In this document: positions 23,068 through 31,714 of the stretch, one piece after another
How positions within the stretch are numbered: the first letter of the stretch is position 1
Layout of the letters: every line of letters begins with the position of its first letter
Assembly (NCBI GenBank): GCA_028821475.1
Contig: JAPPGB010000051.1
Span: forward strand, 1-39,170
DNA from: Spirochaetaceae bacterium
Lineage (GTDB): Bacteria; Spirochaetota; Spirochaetia; SZUA-6; Bin103
Reading direction: 5' to 3'
DNA: 39,170 nucleotides
Position numbers and translations under genes: made by a program
The notes under the pieces: model-generated
Seen by the model: only the letters and a program-made list of their open reading frames with translations
Told to the model about the DNA's origin: nothing
Databases searched by the model: none

Positions 23068-23271
23068 ATGAAGACGTCGATTGACATTCCGGAATCGATG
23101 CTGAATGAAGCAATGGAGATTACCGGAGCGAGGACGACGCGGGAAGCTATCGTTACCGCGGTTGCAGACTTCAACCGCCGGGCCCGGATGGCCGCGTTGG
23201 TGCGTCATCTCGGTACTTGTGACGACCTCATCTCCCCCGCCGAGCTTGCGAAGTTGCGCGAGACGCCGTGA
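23068..23271 (+). CDS. vapB: VapB-type antitoxin
   Basis: Antitoxin of 67 aa from the ribbon-helix-helix VapB family. The N-terminal strand and helices (MKTSIDIPESMLNEA, then GARTTREAIVTAV) should dimerise, bind the operon's own promoter and repress it; the C-terminal part (RHLGTCDDLISPAELAKLRE) should wrap the VapC active site. It overlaps vapC by 4 nt (GTGA), the usual coupling. A decayed homologue lies at 20459-20647, so the pair belongs to a duplicated or repeatedly acquired module. Start ATG 23068 matches the family N-terminus exactly. Confidence 0.88.
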   Translation: MKTSIDIPESMLNEAMEITGARTTREAIVTAVADFNRRARMAALVRHLGTCDDLISPAELAKLRETP

Positions 23272-23651
23272 CGCTCGTAGATACGTCGGCGTGGGTTCAC
23301 AGCCTGAGGTGGGACGGAGATCGTGAGGTGCGTGAACGAGTGGCCGCACTGCTGGCCGCGGGAAGCGCTGCCTGGTGTCCTCTCGTCCGGGCGGAGTTGT
23401 GGAATGGGGATCGCGGCGGTCGTGAACGGAAGATCCTGCGCGACATGGAGCGCGACCTCGTGGAGCTTCCTCTCACCTCGGATGTCTGGGATGCGGCGTA
23501 CGAACTCGCGCGTACGGCACGGGCACGTGGCATCACCGTGCCGACGACCGACATCGTGGTGCAGGCGTGTGCGAACCAGTACGGCACCGGGCTCCTGCAT
23601 GCCGACGGGCATTTTGGCCATCTTGGCAGGCTCGCGGAGGAGGATTGCTGA
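23268..23651 (+). CDS. vapC: VapC-type PIN-domain toxin
   Basis: PIN-domain ribonuclease of 127 aa, the toxin of a type II system. The acidic residues that bind metal are all present: D5 (LVDTSAW), E43 (VRAELWNG), D95 (PTTDIVVQA) and D113 (HADGHF), so it should be active; VapC enzymes typically cleave tRNA or rRNA. Starts with GTG overlapping the vapB stop. The stub at 20644 shares its first residues. It ends 24 nt before the convergent permease gene. The cellular target cannot be read from sequence. Confidence 0.9.
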   Translation: MTLVDTSAWVHSLRWDGDREVRERVAALLAAGSAAWCPLVRAELWNGDRGGRERKILRDMERDLVELPLTSDVWDAAYELARTARARGITVPTTDIVVQACANQYGTGLLHADGHFGHLGRLAEEDC

Positions 23652-23675
23652 CGCCGCGCGGTGTGGCGGCGCCGG

Positions 23676-24824
23676 TCAGCGGTCGGCGGTGGGGTCGCCG
23701 GCGTCGCGCAGGCCGTCGCCGACGAAGTTGAAGCACAGCACGGTCACGATCACGAACAGCGCCGGGATCAGCAGCCAGGGGGTCAGCGACACGCTGCGGA
23801 TGTTCTGCGCCTGCTGCAGCAGCACGCCCCAGCTCACCACCGGCGCGCGCAGGCCGATGCCGAGGAAGCTGAGCGCGGTCTCGCCGAGGATCATGCCGGG
23901 GATGGCCAGGGTGAGATGCACGATCAGGAAGCTCATGAAACCGGGCAGCAGGTGGCGCACGATGGTGCTCATCTCGGTGGCGCCGGCGATCCTGGCGGCC
24001 AGCACGTAGTCTTCCACGCGCAGTTGCAGCAGCTTGCCGCGCACCACGCGCGCCAAGCCGGTCCAGCCGACAATCGACAGGATGATCGTGATCATGAAGT
24101 AGGTGGCGATCGGATCCCACTCGGCGGGCACCGCCGTGGCCAGCGCCATCCACACCGGCAGCGTGGGCAGCGCGCTGAGAAACTCGATCAGCCGCTGGAT
24201 CAGCGTGTCGAGCGGGCCGCCGAAGTAGCCGGACAGGCCGCCGAGCAGGCAGCCGATCACGAAGCTGATCGCCACCCCCAGCAGGCCGATGGTCAGGGAG
24301 ATGCGCGCGCCGGCGAGGGTGCGCGAGAACATGTCGCGGCCGAGCCGGTCGGTGCCGAACAGGAACAGCGTGCCGGGGGCTTCCACGCCAACGAAACGCA
24401 GGTCGGCCCGAAACAGCCCGAGCAGCCGGTACGGGTCGCCGCGCACCAGGAAGCGGATCGGATAGGTGGTGCGGCCATCCTCCACGTAGGTCTTGCGGTA
24501 GGTCTTCGGGTCGCGCGTGGTCTCCAGCCCGTAGACGAACGGGCGCTGCAGCCGGCCGTCGTGGAACAGCCGGATGCGTTGCGGGGAGGCCAGTGCGAAG
24601 TCCGGGAACCGGGTCAGCGTGTCGTGGGTGGCGAAGAAGCCGGCGAACAGCGAGCCGACCACGTAGAACAACAGCAGCACGCTGCCGCCGATCATCGCCA
24701 GCTTGTGGCGGAAGAACCTGCGCCGCATCAACGTCCAGCTCGACGCGGCCCAGTAGCGCTCCTGGTCGCGCGCGCGTCTGTCGCGTTGCCGCGCGGCAAG
24801 GAAACGCGTGGACTGGGAACTCAT
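23676..24824 (-). CDS. Peptide/oligosaccharide ABC permease, OppC type
   Basis: Inner-membrane permease of 382 aa, second permease of an Opp/Dpp-like importer. A Lys/Arg-rich cytoplasmic N-terminus leads to a first TM helix (MIGGSVLLLFYVVGSLFAGFF), a long periplasmic segment of ~110 residues, and then the BPD transport core with TDRLGRDMFSRTLAGARISL and the EAA-like loop AARIAGATEMSTIVRHLLPG, which contacts the ATPase. Ends GDGLRDAGDPTADR, typical of OppC. Start ATG 24824 overlaps the upstream permease stop (ATGA). The long first periplasmic loop marks the longer OppC subgroup. No ATPase gene follows; the convergent vapC comes next. Confidence 0.93.
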   Translation of the reverse strand: MSSQSTRFLAARQRDRRARDQERYWAASSWTLMRRRFFRHKLAMIGGSVLLLFYVVGSLFAGFFATHDTLTRFPDFALASPQRIRLFHDGRLQRPFVYGLETTRDPKTYRKTYVEDGRTTYPIRFLVRGDPYRLLGLFRADLRFVGVEAPGTLFLFGTDRLGRDMFSRTLAGARISLTIGLLGVAISFVIGCLLGGLSGYFGGPLDTLIQRLIEFLSALPTLPVWMALATAVPAEWDPIATYFMITIILSIVGWTGLARVVRGKLLQLRVEDYVLAARIAGATEMSTIVRHLLPGFMSFLIVHLTLAIPGMILGETALSFLGIGLRAPVVSWGVLLQQAQNIRSVSLTPWLLIPALFVIVTVLCFNFVGDGLRDAGDPTADR

Positions 24825-25819
24825 GCCACCGCCTCGCGCTCGAACCGGATGCGCGGGTCGACCACCACCAGCAGCAGGTCGGAGATCAGGACCCCGATCA
24901 CGCCGAGCGCGCTGACCACCATTATCAGGCTGCCGGCCAGGTACATGTCCTGCGCCTGCAACGCCCCCAGCAGCAGCGGCCCGACCGTGGGCAGTCCCAC
25001 GACGATGGCGGTGAGCGTTTCGCCCGACACGAGGGTGGGCAGCACCCCGCCGATGGTGCTGACCATCGGATTGATGGCGATGCGCAACGGGTACTTGAAC
25101 AGCAGCCGGCCTTCTTCCAGCCCCTTGGCGCGGCCGGTCAGCACGTACTGCTTGCGCAGTTCGTCGAGCAGCGCGGCGCGCATCACCCGGATCAGGCCGG
25201 CGGTGCCGGCGGTACCGATCACCACCAGCGGAATCGGCAGGTGCTTGAGGAAGTCGACAAGCTTGGCGAAGTTCCACGGCTGGAACTCGAACTCCGGCGA
25301 GAACAGGCCGCCGACGCTCCAGCCGAAGTACTTGAAGAACACGAACATCAGGATCAGTGCGAGCAGGAAGTTGGGCGTCGCCAGGCCGATGAAGCCGAAC
25401 ACGGTGAAGGCGTAGTCGGTAAACGAGTATTGATGGGTGGCGGAGTAGATGCCGATCGGGATCGCGATCGCGTAGGTGAGCACCAGCGTGAGCATCGTGA
25501 TCAGCACCGTGAGCAACAGCCGCTGGCCGATCAGTTGCGTTACCGGCTGGTTGTAGGCCAGCGAGTCGCCCATGTCACCGCGCAGCAGGTTGCTCATCCA
25601 CAGGCCGTACCGGCCGAGAAACGGCAGGTTGAGCCCGTAGCGTTCCTCCAGGCTCCTGATCTCCTCCAGGTCGACCTGCACGCCCAGGTTGCGCAGTTGC
25701 TGAATCAGGTTGTCGACGAAGTTGCCGGGCGGCAATTCGATCAGCACGAAGCTGAAGAAGGAGAGCGCCGCCAGGAGGATCACCATGTACAGGATCCTCC
25801 TGGCGATGTAGCTCAGCAT
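24821..25819 (-). CDS. Peptide/oligosaccharide ABC permease, OppB type
   Basis: Inner-membrane permease of 332 aa with the OppB pattern: N-terminal helix YIARRILYMVILLAALSFF, periplasmic loop with ERYGLNLPFLGRYGLW and GDMGDSLAYNQPV, five more helices, and the EAA-like loop around LTGRAKGLEEGRLLFKYPLR. Ends with VVVDPRIRFE, as usual for OppB. It lies 51 nt downstream of the binding-protein gene and overlaps the OppC gene by 4 nt. The gap holds a weak inverted repeat (25820-25850). Substrate not determinable; the family moves peptides, nickel or sugars. Confidence 0.93.
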   Translation of the reverse strand: MLSYIARRILYMVILLAALSFFSFVLIELPPGNFVDNLIQQLRNLGVQVDLEEIRSLEERYGLNLPFLGRYGLWMSNLLRGDMGDSLAYNQPVTQLIGQRLLLTVLITMLTLVLTYAIAIPIGIYSATHQYSFTDYAFTVFGFIGLATPNFLLALILMFVFFKYFGWSVGGLFSPEFEFQPWNFAKLVDFLKHLPIPLVVIGTAGTAGLIRVMRAALLDELRKQYVLTGRAKGLEEGRLLFKYPLRIAINPMVSTIGGVLPTLVSGETLTAIVVGLPTVGPLLLGALQAQDMYLAGSLIMVVSALGVIGVLISDLLLVVVDPRIRFEREAVA

Positions 25820-25870
25820 GGCGCCGTGGGCTGCGTCACGTGCCGGCGCCGGGCGACGCGGGGCTCCTGC

Positions 25871-27844
25871 CTACTGCCGGATGAACAGCTTGTCGGCGGA
25901 GGTAAGCAGGTCGCCCGGCCACACCGCCTCCGGCTTGTAGAAGGTCGGGTAGTTGGCGAGATGGTTCTTGTAGATGCCGAGGTTGGGCGTGACCCCCACC
26001 GATCCGATCAGGAACACCTGCTCGGCGTGCAGGTCGAACACCTTCTGGAACGCTTCGACGTACTCCGGCGACCCGTAGTCGCTGCTGCCCCAGGCGAGCA
26101 CCGCTTCGTCCAGCTCCTTGACCAGGTCGGGCGGTTCCTCGCCAGGCACCTTGCCGTCGGCGAAGTCGTCCAGGGTCTTGGCGCCGCTCTCCAGGTCGCG
26201 CATGGCGCGGATCCAGATGCCCCACTTGACGGCGTAGAAGCGGGAGTCGTACTCGGTGGCCTTGGCCGCGTCGGTGTATTCCCGGAACTCGGCCGAGCTG
26301 ATGGTGCCGGTATGGATGTTGTCGGTGCCGGCATTGTGGCGATCCCACAGGTCGCCACGGAACCGCACCTCGGTCTTCAGGCCAACCTCCTCGAAGTGCT
26401 CCTTGTACAGCTCCAGAACCGGCACGCCGGCCTCGTTGTTGTGCTCCAGGATCTGCAGGAACGCCTCGCCGTCGGGCCTGGTGCGGAACCCGTCGGCGTC
26501 GCGCTCGGTCAGGCCGAGCTCGTCGAGCAGGGCGGACGCCTGATCGGGGTCGTGCTCGGCCCAGGCCTGCTCCCACTCCGGCCTGGCCCACGGGCTGGTG
26601 GACACGATGGTGGCCGAGCGCGGCACGCCGACGCCGAAGAACACCAACTCGTTGATCTCGTCGCGGTTGATGGCCAGCGACAGGGCGCGCCGGAAACGCA
26701 CGTCGCGGTACATGCCGCGCGTGAACTCGTCCTCGTGGAACAGGTTGGGAATCAGCACGCTATGTCCCACCACCGGTGCCGCAATCTGCACTACCCGGTA
26801 CTCGCCGGATGCCTCGTTTTCCTTGTACAGGGTGAAGTTGTCGAACCGGGTGCCGAGCACCGCGAAGTCTGCCTCGCCGGCGATGATCTTGAGGTGGTAG
26901 GTCTCGGCGTCGACGATCTGCGCCTGGATGTGGTCCACGTAAGGGAGCTGGTTGCCGGCCGGGTCCACCTTCCAGTAGTAGGGGTTGCGCACGTAGCGCT
27001 TGCCGGTGTTGGTGCGCTCGGTGAGGATCCAGGGGTGGTGGGTGGGCTGCTCAAGGTCCTGCTGCGGGGCCCAGAAGAAGTGGTGGTTGAACGCCTCGTC
27101 CCAGGTGTCGAAGCCCTCTTCCTTGGCCAGCGCGCCGGCGTCGGGGTTGTGGTTGATGTGCCACTTCTTGAGGTAGTGGAACGGGTGGAAGGCCTGCCAG
27201 CCGCCGCCGGGCGGGCTGGCGTGCTTGGCGAGCAGCGCGTGGTAGGGCTCGTCGGTCTCGAACCGTACGGTGAGGTCGTCCACCTTGATCGCCCGCTTGA
27301 TCTGCGGGATCCAGTTCCAGGTGGTGACCTTGTCGTTCCAGTGCGCATCCTCGTACATGAACACGTAGTCGTCCGCGGTCATCGGGTGGCCGTCCGACCA
27401 GCGCGTGCCCTCGCGCAGGTAGAGGGTGAGACTCATGGCGTCGTTGGACATCTCCGCCCGCTTGACCAGCAGCGGCTCCAGCTCGTTGGTATCGGGATTG
27501 GCGCGGATCACGTAGCCGCCGATCTCGGTCTCGTAGCCGAGGTCGGCCCACGGGTTGATGCTGGTGTGGAACACGGTAAGCGTGCCGCCGTAGGTGCCGA
27601 TCTCGTCGCCGGCGGCGAAGTACACCACCGGCGGTTCCAGCGGCAGGCGTTCGTCGACCGGCGGCAGCTCGCCGTCCGCCACCATGGCGGCCAGCATCGG
27701 CGCCTCATTGTAGGCGCCCATCGACATGTCGGACGCCGGCTCTGCCGCGGCGGTTTCGTCGCCGGCGGCGCCCGCGGCCATGATGGTCAGTGCGGGCGCC
27801 AACAGCAACGCGCACGCAAACGGCAACGATCGGATCAAGGGCAT
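25871..27844 (-). CDS. ABC transporter substrate-binding protein, family 5
   Basis: Periplasmic solute-binding protein of 657 aa, the first gene of this importer. Signal peptide (SLPFACALLLAPALTIMAA, about 6-24) followed by an Ala/Glu-rich linker. The family-5 core shows GGTLTVFHTSINPWADLGY, TLYLREGTRWSDGHPMTADD and later RFRRALSLAINRDEINELVF, all diagnostic of SBP_bac_5. It is ~100 residues longer than E. coli OppA/DppA and Trp/His-rich in the middle, as in the long bacterial subfamily. ATG 27844 has a textbook AAGGAGA 5 nt upstream. Ligand unknown. Promoter candidate at 27956-27984. Confidence 0.93.
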   Translation of the reverse strand: MPLIRSLPFACALLLAPALTIMAAGAAGDETAAAEPASDMSMGAYNEAPMLAAMVADGELPPVDERLPLEPPVVYFAAGDEIGTYGGTLTVFHTSINPWADLGYETEIGGYVIRANPDTNELEPLLVKRAEMSNDAMSLTLYLREGTRWSDGHPMTADDYVFMYEDAHWNDKVTTWNWIPQIKRAIKVDDLTVRFETDEPYHALLAKHASPPGGGWQAFHPFHYLKKWHINHNPDAGALAKEEGFDTWDEAFNHHFFWAPQQDLEQPTHHPWILTERTNTGKRYVRNPYYWKVDPAGNQLPYVDHIQAQIVDAETYHLKIIAGEADFAVLGTRFDNFTLYKENEASGEYRVVQIAAPVVGHSVLIPNLFHEDEFTRGMYRDVRFRRALSLAINRDEINELVFFGVGVPRSATIVSTSPWARPEWEQAWAEHDPDQASALLDELGLTERDADGFRTRPDGEAFLQILEHNNEAGVPVLELYKEHFEEVGLKTEVRFRGDLWDRHNAGTDNIHTGTISSAEFREYTDAAKATEYDSRFYAVKWGIWIRAMRDLESGAKTLDDFADGKVPGEEPPDLVKELDEAVLAWGSSDYGSPEYVEAFQKVFDLHAEQVFLIGSVGVTPNLGIYKNHLANYPTFYKPEAVWPGDLLTSADKLFIRQ

Positions 27845-27955
27845 GGTGATCTCCTTTGGTCGGACTGGACTGAACCAGCAACCGGCCATGCATCTCGGCA
27901 GCTACCTTGCGGACCGCGCTTCGGTACCGCAGCTTCGGCTACCGGGCAGGTGCGA

Positions 27956-27984
27956 ATTGTAGCACCCGTCGCACCTGCCGGCAA
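27956..27984 (-). promoter_or_regulatory. Candidate sigma70 promoter for the binding-protein operon
   Basis: On the minus strand: TTGCCG, 17-nt spacer, TACAAT. It points to the binding-protein gene and would give a ~105-nt leader with AAGGAGA before the ATG. Nothing else recognisable in 27845-28037. Confidence 0.5.
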
Positions 27985-28037
27985 CGTCGGCGGGGCGGGC
28001 CGGTGGCGGGCCGGCAGGGGCAGGCTACGCGCGAGCG

Positions 28038-28613
28038 CTATCGGTCGAATGCGGACTTGGCGGATGGGAGATCGAACTGATCCGGTTTCCAGTCGCCGAT
28101 CCACTCGGCGGTCTCGCCGGAGTCGTCGCCCCAGGGATCGGTACCGGTCTCCACGAATTCGGCCATCCGATAGTGCCCGCCGATGCCGCCGCAGTCCTCG
28201 ATTGGGGCAGCGAGGCTGCCAGCCACCAGACGTCTCTCGAATCGTTCGCGGCTCGGTACCCGTTGCCGCAGCTTCACGTGGTGGACCCAGTCGTCTCCGT
28301 AATCGTACACGTAGCGGCAGGCGGTCCCCACGCGCTTGAAGTGCGTTGTCAGCGGTACCCTCCACGCATCCGGACGGTCGCCGGAGTCCCACATTCCCAT
28401 GTCGTCATCCGGCACGCTGGCCAACAACCGCTGGGTGCGGCGGCTGCGGGCGGCCGTGCGGAAGTCCCACAGGTGGTCCCCGTTCCACTCGAAGCTGTCC
28501 CGTATCGCCAGGTGCAGGTCGCCGAAGGTACCAGTGGCGTCGAGCAGAAAACGGCGCGAGATAGGTGGGTCGGTATCGACGAGAGAGACTTCAAACTCGA
28601 AGTAGATTGGCAT
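28038..28613 (-). CDS. pRiA4b ORF-3-like protein
   Basis: Cytoplasmic protein of 191 aa resembling the plasmid pRiA4b ORF-3 family (PF07929): FEVSLVDTDPPISRRFLL, a TFGDLHLAIRDSFEWNGDHLW core, YDYGDDWVHHVKL and the EDCGG signature of the family. The family is common in bacteria, archaea and plasmids, and its molecular function is not known. Its ATG at 28613 lies 9 nt after the MtaB stop, so it may be translated from the same message. Some members were first annotated as recombinase-like, without proof. Short, complete, no signal peptide. Confidence 0.85.
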   Translation of the reverse strand: MPIYFEFEVSLVDTDPPISRRFLLDATGTFGDLHLAIRDSFEWNGDHLWDFRTAARSRRTQRLLASVPDDDMGMWDSGDRPDAWRVPLTTHFKRVGTACRYVYDYGDDWVHHVKLRQRVPSRERFERRLVAGSLAAPIEDCGGIGGHYRMAEFVETGTDPWGDDSGETAEWIGDWKPDQFDLPSAKSAFDR

Positions 28614-28622
28614 CGCTGCAGC

Positions 28623-30086
28623 CTACCTGCAAACCCGGCGCTCGTCCGGTGCCGCCCCGGGACGCGGCGGCACCGGCCACGCGTCGTCCGGGCGGGCGGC
28701 GAGGCGGTCGTCGGGGAGGCGCCCGGTGACGGTGACCGGGTACCATTCGCCGGGTTGGGGCCGGCGACCGGTGGCCGGGAAGCGAATGCGCAGGTAGGAC
28801 TCGCCGTAGCCGGTGGCGAGGGCGCCGTCGACCTGCTCGACCAGGACCTGCTGGCGGTGGCCGGTGAGGCGCTGAGCCATCCGGCGCCGGCCGGCGGCGG
28901 CCAGCGCGCGGACCGCGGCGCTGCGCTCGGCCTTGACCGGTTCCGGCACCGCGCCCGTCAGGCGCGCGGCGCGGGTCCCCGCGCGCGGCGAGTAGCGGAA
29001 GGTGTGGATGTGCCCGAAGTCGACCGCCTCACACACCTCCATGGTATGGGCGAAGTCGCCGGCGGTTTCGCCGGGGAAGCCGACCATGACGTCGGTGGTG
29101 AAGTGGGCCGGCACGCCGCGCCGCCGCCAGACGGTACGGATGCGGTCGACGAGGTCGAGGTAGCCGTCCACGTCGTACTCGCGGCGCATGCGCAGCAGGA
29201 TGCGGTCGGAGCCGCTCTGCAGGCACAGGTGCAGGTGCGGACACAGGCGCTCATGGCCGGTCAACTCGACGAAACGGTGGTCGAGCGGGTCGGGCTCCAG
29301 CGAGGAGACGCGCACCCGGTAGTCGCCGGGGAGGTCGAGCATCTGCTCGAGCAGGCGGCTGAAGCTCCACTCGTCCCAGCGGTAGCGACCGATGTTGACG
29401 CCGGTGAGCACCAGCTCGCGGTGGCCTTCGTCGAGCAGGCGGCGTGCCTCGTCGAGGATGTCGGGAGCGGGCCGGCTGCGTGCCCGCCCGCGCACCGCGG
29501 GGATGATGCAGAAGGTGCAGAAGTTGTCGCAGCCGTCCTGGATCTTGATGGTGGCGCGGGTGTGCAGCGGCTGCGCGCCGGGCCGGTAGCCGAACGGGTC
29601 CGCCGGCAGCGCCGCCGCGTCGGCCACCTCGCCCGCCAGGTGGGCCGCCACCAAGTCGAAGATTGCGCTCTTGCGGTCGTTGTCCACGGCGTAGTCGACG
29701 CCCGGCAGGTCGCATGCCACTCCGCCCTGCGCGGTCACGTAGCAGCCGGTGGCCACCACCAGGGGCCGCGCGGCGTGCCGGTCGCGGGCGTGCGGTGAGG
29801 CGGTCGTCGCGGTGTGCGGCGCCGCCCCCGCGTGCCGCGGCGACCTCGTGCGCGCGCCGGAACTCCCGCCTGAGCGCCCGCCGCGGCGGACGGCTCGGTA
29901 CAGCGCGTGGCGCGACTTGCGGTCGGCCTGGCCGGTGACCGTGCAGGTGTTGACCACCACCACGTCGGCCGGCTCGGCGGCATCCACGACCCGGTACCCG
30001 GCCGCGGCGAAGCGCGCCGCCAGTGCATCGCTCTCGGCGATGTTGAGCCGGCAGCCGAGGTTGGTAAAGGCGATGGCGGGAGCCAT
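28623..30086 (-). CDS. mtaB: tRNA methylthiotransferase MtaB
   Basis: Radical-SAM enzyme (487 aa) that adds a methylthio group to t6A37 of ANN-decoding tRNAs, giving ms2t6A. The UPF0004 domain supplies cluster cysteines C12 (NLGCRLN), C48 (VVNTCTVTG) and C115 (ATGCYVT). The radical-SAM motif is C186-x3-C190-x2-C193 (DGCDNFCTFC), followed by LTGVNIGRY and LHLCLQSGSD; a TRAM-like end follows. Assigned to MtaB rather than MiaB by NLGCRLN and the LTGVNIG motif. A Gly/Ser/Arg/His-rich insertion (about 67-107) lies between the second and third cysteines and is not usual. ATG 30086 matches the family start; 31 nt separate it from the aminotransferase gene. Confidence 0.9.
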   Translation of the reverse strand: MAPAIAFTNLGCRLNIAESDALAARFAAAGYRVVDAAEPADVVVVNTCTVTGQADRKSRHALYRAVRRGGRSGGSSGARTRSPRHAGAAPHTATTASPHARDRHAARPLVVATGCYVTAQGGVACDLPGVDYAVDNDRKSAIFDLVAAHLAGEVADAAALPADPFGYRPGAQPLHTRATIKIQDGCDNFCTFCIIPAVRGRARSRPAPDILDEARRLLDEGHRELVLTGVNIGRYRWDEWSFSRLLEQMLDLPGDYRVRVSSLEPDPLDHRFVELTGHERLCPHLHLCLQSGSDRILLRMRREYDVDGYLDLVDRIRTVWRRRGVPAHFTTDVMVGFPGETAGDFAHTMEVCEAVDFGHIHTFRYSPRAGTRAARLTGAVPEPVKAERSAAVRALAAAGRRRMAQRLTGHRQQVLVEQVDGALATGYGESYLRIRFPATGRRPQPGEWYPVTVTGRLPDDRLAARPDDAWPVPPRPGAAPDERRVCR

Positions 30087-30117
30087 GACGCGCGGCGGCG
30101 GGGTCAGAGCGCCGCGG

Positions 30118-31365
30118 TCAGGCGCTGCGGCCGGCCAGTGCCGGCTCACGGCCCTCCTGCACGTAGTGGCCGAAGAAGTGGCCGATTCTGGCGGTCACGT
30201 CAGCGAGCTGGTCGGCGTGCGGCAGAAACACCATGCGGAAGTGGTCGGGGCGGATCCAGTTGAATGCCGTGCCCTGCACCACGAGCACCTTCTCCTGCTC
30301 CAGGAGGTCGAGCACCATGCGCTCGTCGTCCACCACTCCGAAGCGGCGGGCGTCGATCTTCGGAAACAGGTAGAACGCGCCCTGCGGCCTGGTGCAGGAG
30401 ATGCCGGGAATGGCGTTGATCGCCTCGTACAGCGTATCGCGCTGCACTGCCAGGCGGCCGCCCGGCGCGGTGAGCTGATTGATGCTCTGAACGCCGTCGA
30501 GCGACGTCCGGATGGCGAGTTGCGCCGGCATGTTGGCGCACAGCCGCATCGCCGACAGGATACCGAGGCCCTCGATGTAGCCGCGCGCCCGGTGCTTGGC
30601 GCCGCTGAGCATCAGCCAGCCGGAGCGGAAGCCGGGAATGCGGTAGGTCTTGGAGAGCCCGTTGAAGGTGCCGATGAGAATGTCGTCGGCGAGCGTTGCC
30701 AGCGGCGTGTGCCGTACGCCGTCGTAGAGGATCTTGTCGTAGATCTCGTCGGCAAACAGGACGAGCTGGTGCTCGCGGGCGAGCGCCACGATGCGCTCCA
30801 GGCAGTCGCGCGGATATACCGCCCCGGTCGGATTGTTGGGGTTGATCACCACGATCGCCCTGGTGCGGGAGTTGATCTTGGCGGCGATGTCGGCGATGTC
30901 CGGGGTCCAGTCGGACTCCTCGTCGCACAGGTAGTGTACCGGGCGGCCGCCGGCCAGGTTCGCCGCCGCGGTCCACAACGGGTAGTCGGGTGTGGGAATG
31001 AGCACCTCGTCGCCGTCGTTGAGCAGCCCCTGCAGGGACATGGTGATCAGCTCGCTGACCCCGTTGCCAAGATAGATATCTTCGATCTGCACGCGCGGTA
31101 CGCCGAGGCACTGGTAGTGCTGCATGATCGCTTGGCGCGCACACAACAGTCCCTGCGAGTCGCCGTAGCCCTGCCCCTCGGCGATGTTCATCACCACGTC
31201 GCGCAGGATTTCCTCGGGCGCCTCGAAGCCCCACTTGGCCGGATCCCCGATGTTCAGCTTCGCGACGCGGAACCCCTCATCCTCCAGGCGCCGCGCCGCG
31301 GCCAGCACGGGACCGCGAATGTCGTAGCACACGTGTTCGAGCTTGTCGGACTTCCTGATCTGCAT
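30118..31365 (-). CDS. AlaA-like PLP-dependent aminotransferase
   Basis: Class I/II aminotransferase of 415 aa, close to AlaA/YfbQ, which makes alanine from pyruvate and glutamate. Shown by: LNIGDPAKWGFEAPEEILRD near the N-terminus (AlaA-type), INPNNPTGAVYP, FADEIYDKILYDG and the PLP lysine K239 in FNGLSKTYRIPGFRSGW; arginine near the C-terminus in HFRMVFLP should bind the alpha-carboxylate. ATG 31365 has AAGGAT 7 nt upstream. It probably starts the operon with mtaB. With gltBD in the window this would use glutamate as amino donor, but the exact substrate is inferred. Confidence 0.92.
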   Translation of the reverse strand: MQIRKSDKLEHVCYDIRGPVLAAARRLEDEGFRVAKLNIGDPAKWGFEAPEEILRDVVMNIAEGQGYGDSQGLLCARQAIMQHYQCLGVPRVQIEDIYLGNGVSELITMSLQGLLNDGDEVLIPTPDYPLWTAAANLAGGRPVHYLCDEESDWTPDIADIAAKINSRTRAIVVINPNNPTGAVYPRDCLERIVALAREHQLVLFADEIYDKILYDGVRHTPLATLADDILIGTFNGLSKTYRIPGFRSGWLMLSGAKHRARGYIEGLGILSAMRLCANMPAQLAIRTSLDGVQSINQLTAPGGRLAVQRDTLYEAINAIPGISCTRPQGAFYLFPKIDARRFGVVDDERMVLDLLEQEKVLVVQGTAFNWIRPDHFRMVFLPHADQLADVTARIGHFFGHYVQEGREPALAGRSA

Positions 31366-31417
31366 AGTTCGGATCCTTATCCCGGTGCGAGAAGGGCAAA
31401 TGATACCGCTTTGCGCC

Positions 31418-31431
31418 CCGTCGGGGCTACC
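31418..31431. repeat. 14-bp direct repeat, hicBA left boundary
   Basis: CCGTCGGGGCTACC, identical to 32033-32046. The two copies flank the hicBA pair about 615 bp apart. The remaining 31366-31492 gap shows nothing else convincing. Confidence 0.75.
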
Positions 31432-31492
31432 AATCCGGAGTCTGGTGCGACAGTTAACCAGTCGCCCAGTCGGCCCTCCCGGCGTCGAGGTA

Positions 31493-31714
31493 TCAGCGTT
31501 GCGCGAGGAACTCTTCTACGGTCAAGCCGGCTTTCGCGATCAAGCTGCGCAGCGTTCCGCGTGCAACCTGCCGATGGTTCGGTATCGACAGCGTGGCAAT
31601 GTGACCCGGCTTGGTCATGATGATGTGGCTACCGCGTTGTCGTGCCACCTGCCAACCGAGCGATCGAAACGTTCGTACCACCTCGCGCGGAGTGAGGAGG
31701 GGAACGGTCGCCAT
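31493..31714 (-). CDS. hicA: HicA-type mRNA interferase toxin
   Basis: Toxin of 73 aa, YcfA/HicA family with a double-stranded-RNA-binding-like fold. Catalytic H30 is in the signature RQRGSHIIM, and the downstream HRQVARGTLRSLIAKAGL and end VEEFLAQR are characteristic. HicA cleaves mRNA on ribosomes or free. ATG 31714 overlaps the hicB stop by one base (TGATG), with antitoxin first. No defects, so the system should be active. Confidence 0.92.
   Translation of the reverse strand: MATVPLLTPREVVRTFRSLGWQVARQRGSHIIMTKPGHIATLSIPNHRQVARGTLRSLIAKAGLTVEEFLAQR

Noticed and set aside
24593-28339. Very long open frame on the plus strand opposite the ABC importer genes
   Set aside because: Antisense to well-supported genes; its composition (His/Val/Gln/Gly-rich) is the shadow expected from GC-rich codons read on the other strand. 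Similar long antisense frames opposite gltB (5590-7977, 8098-10347) were rejected for the same reason.
28038-28613. Recombinase/resolvase function for the pRiA4b-like protein
   Set aside because: Old annotations suggest it, but there is no serine or tyrosine recombinase motif in the sequence.
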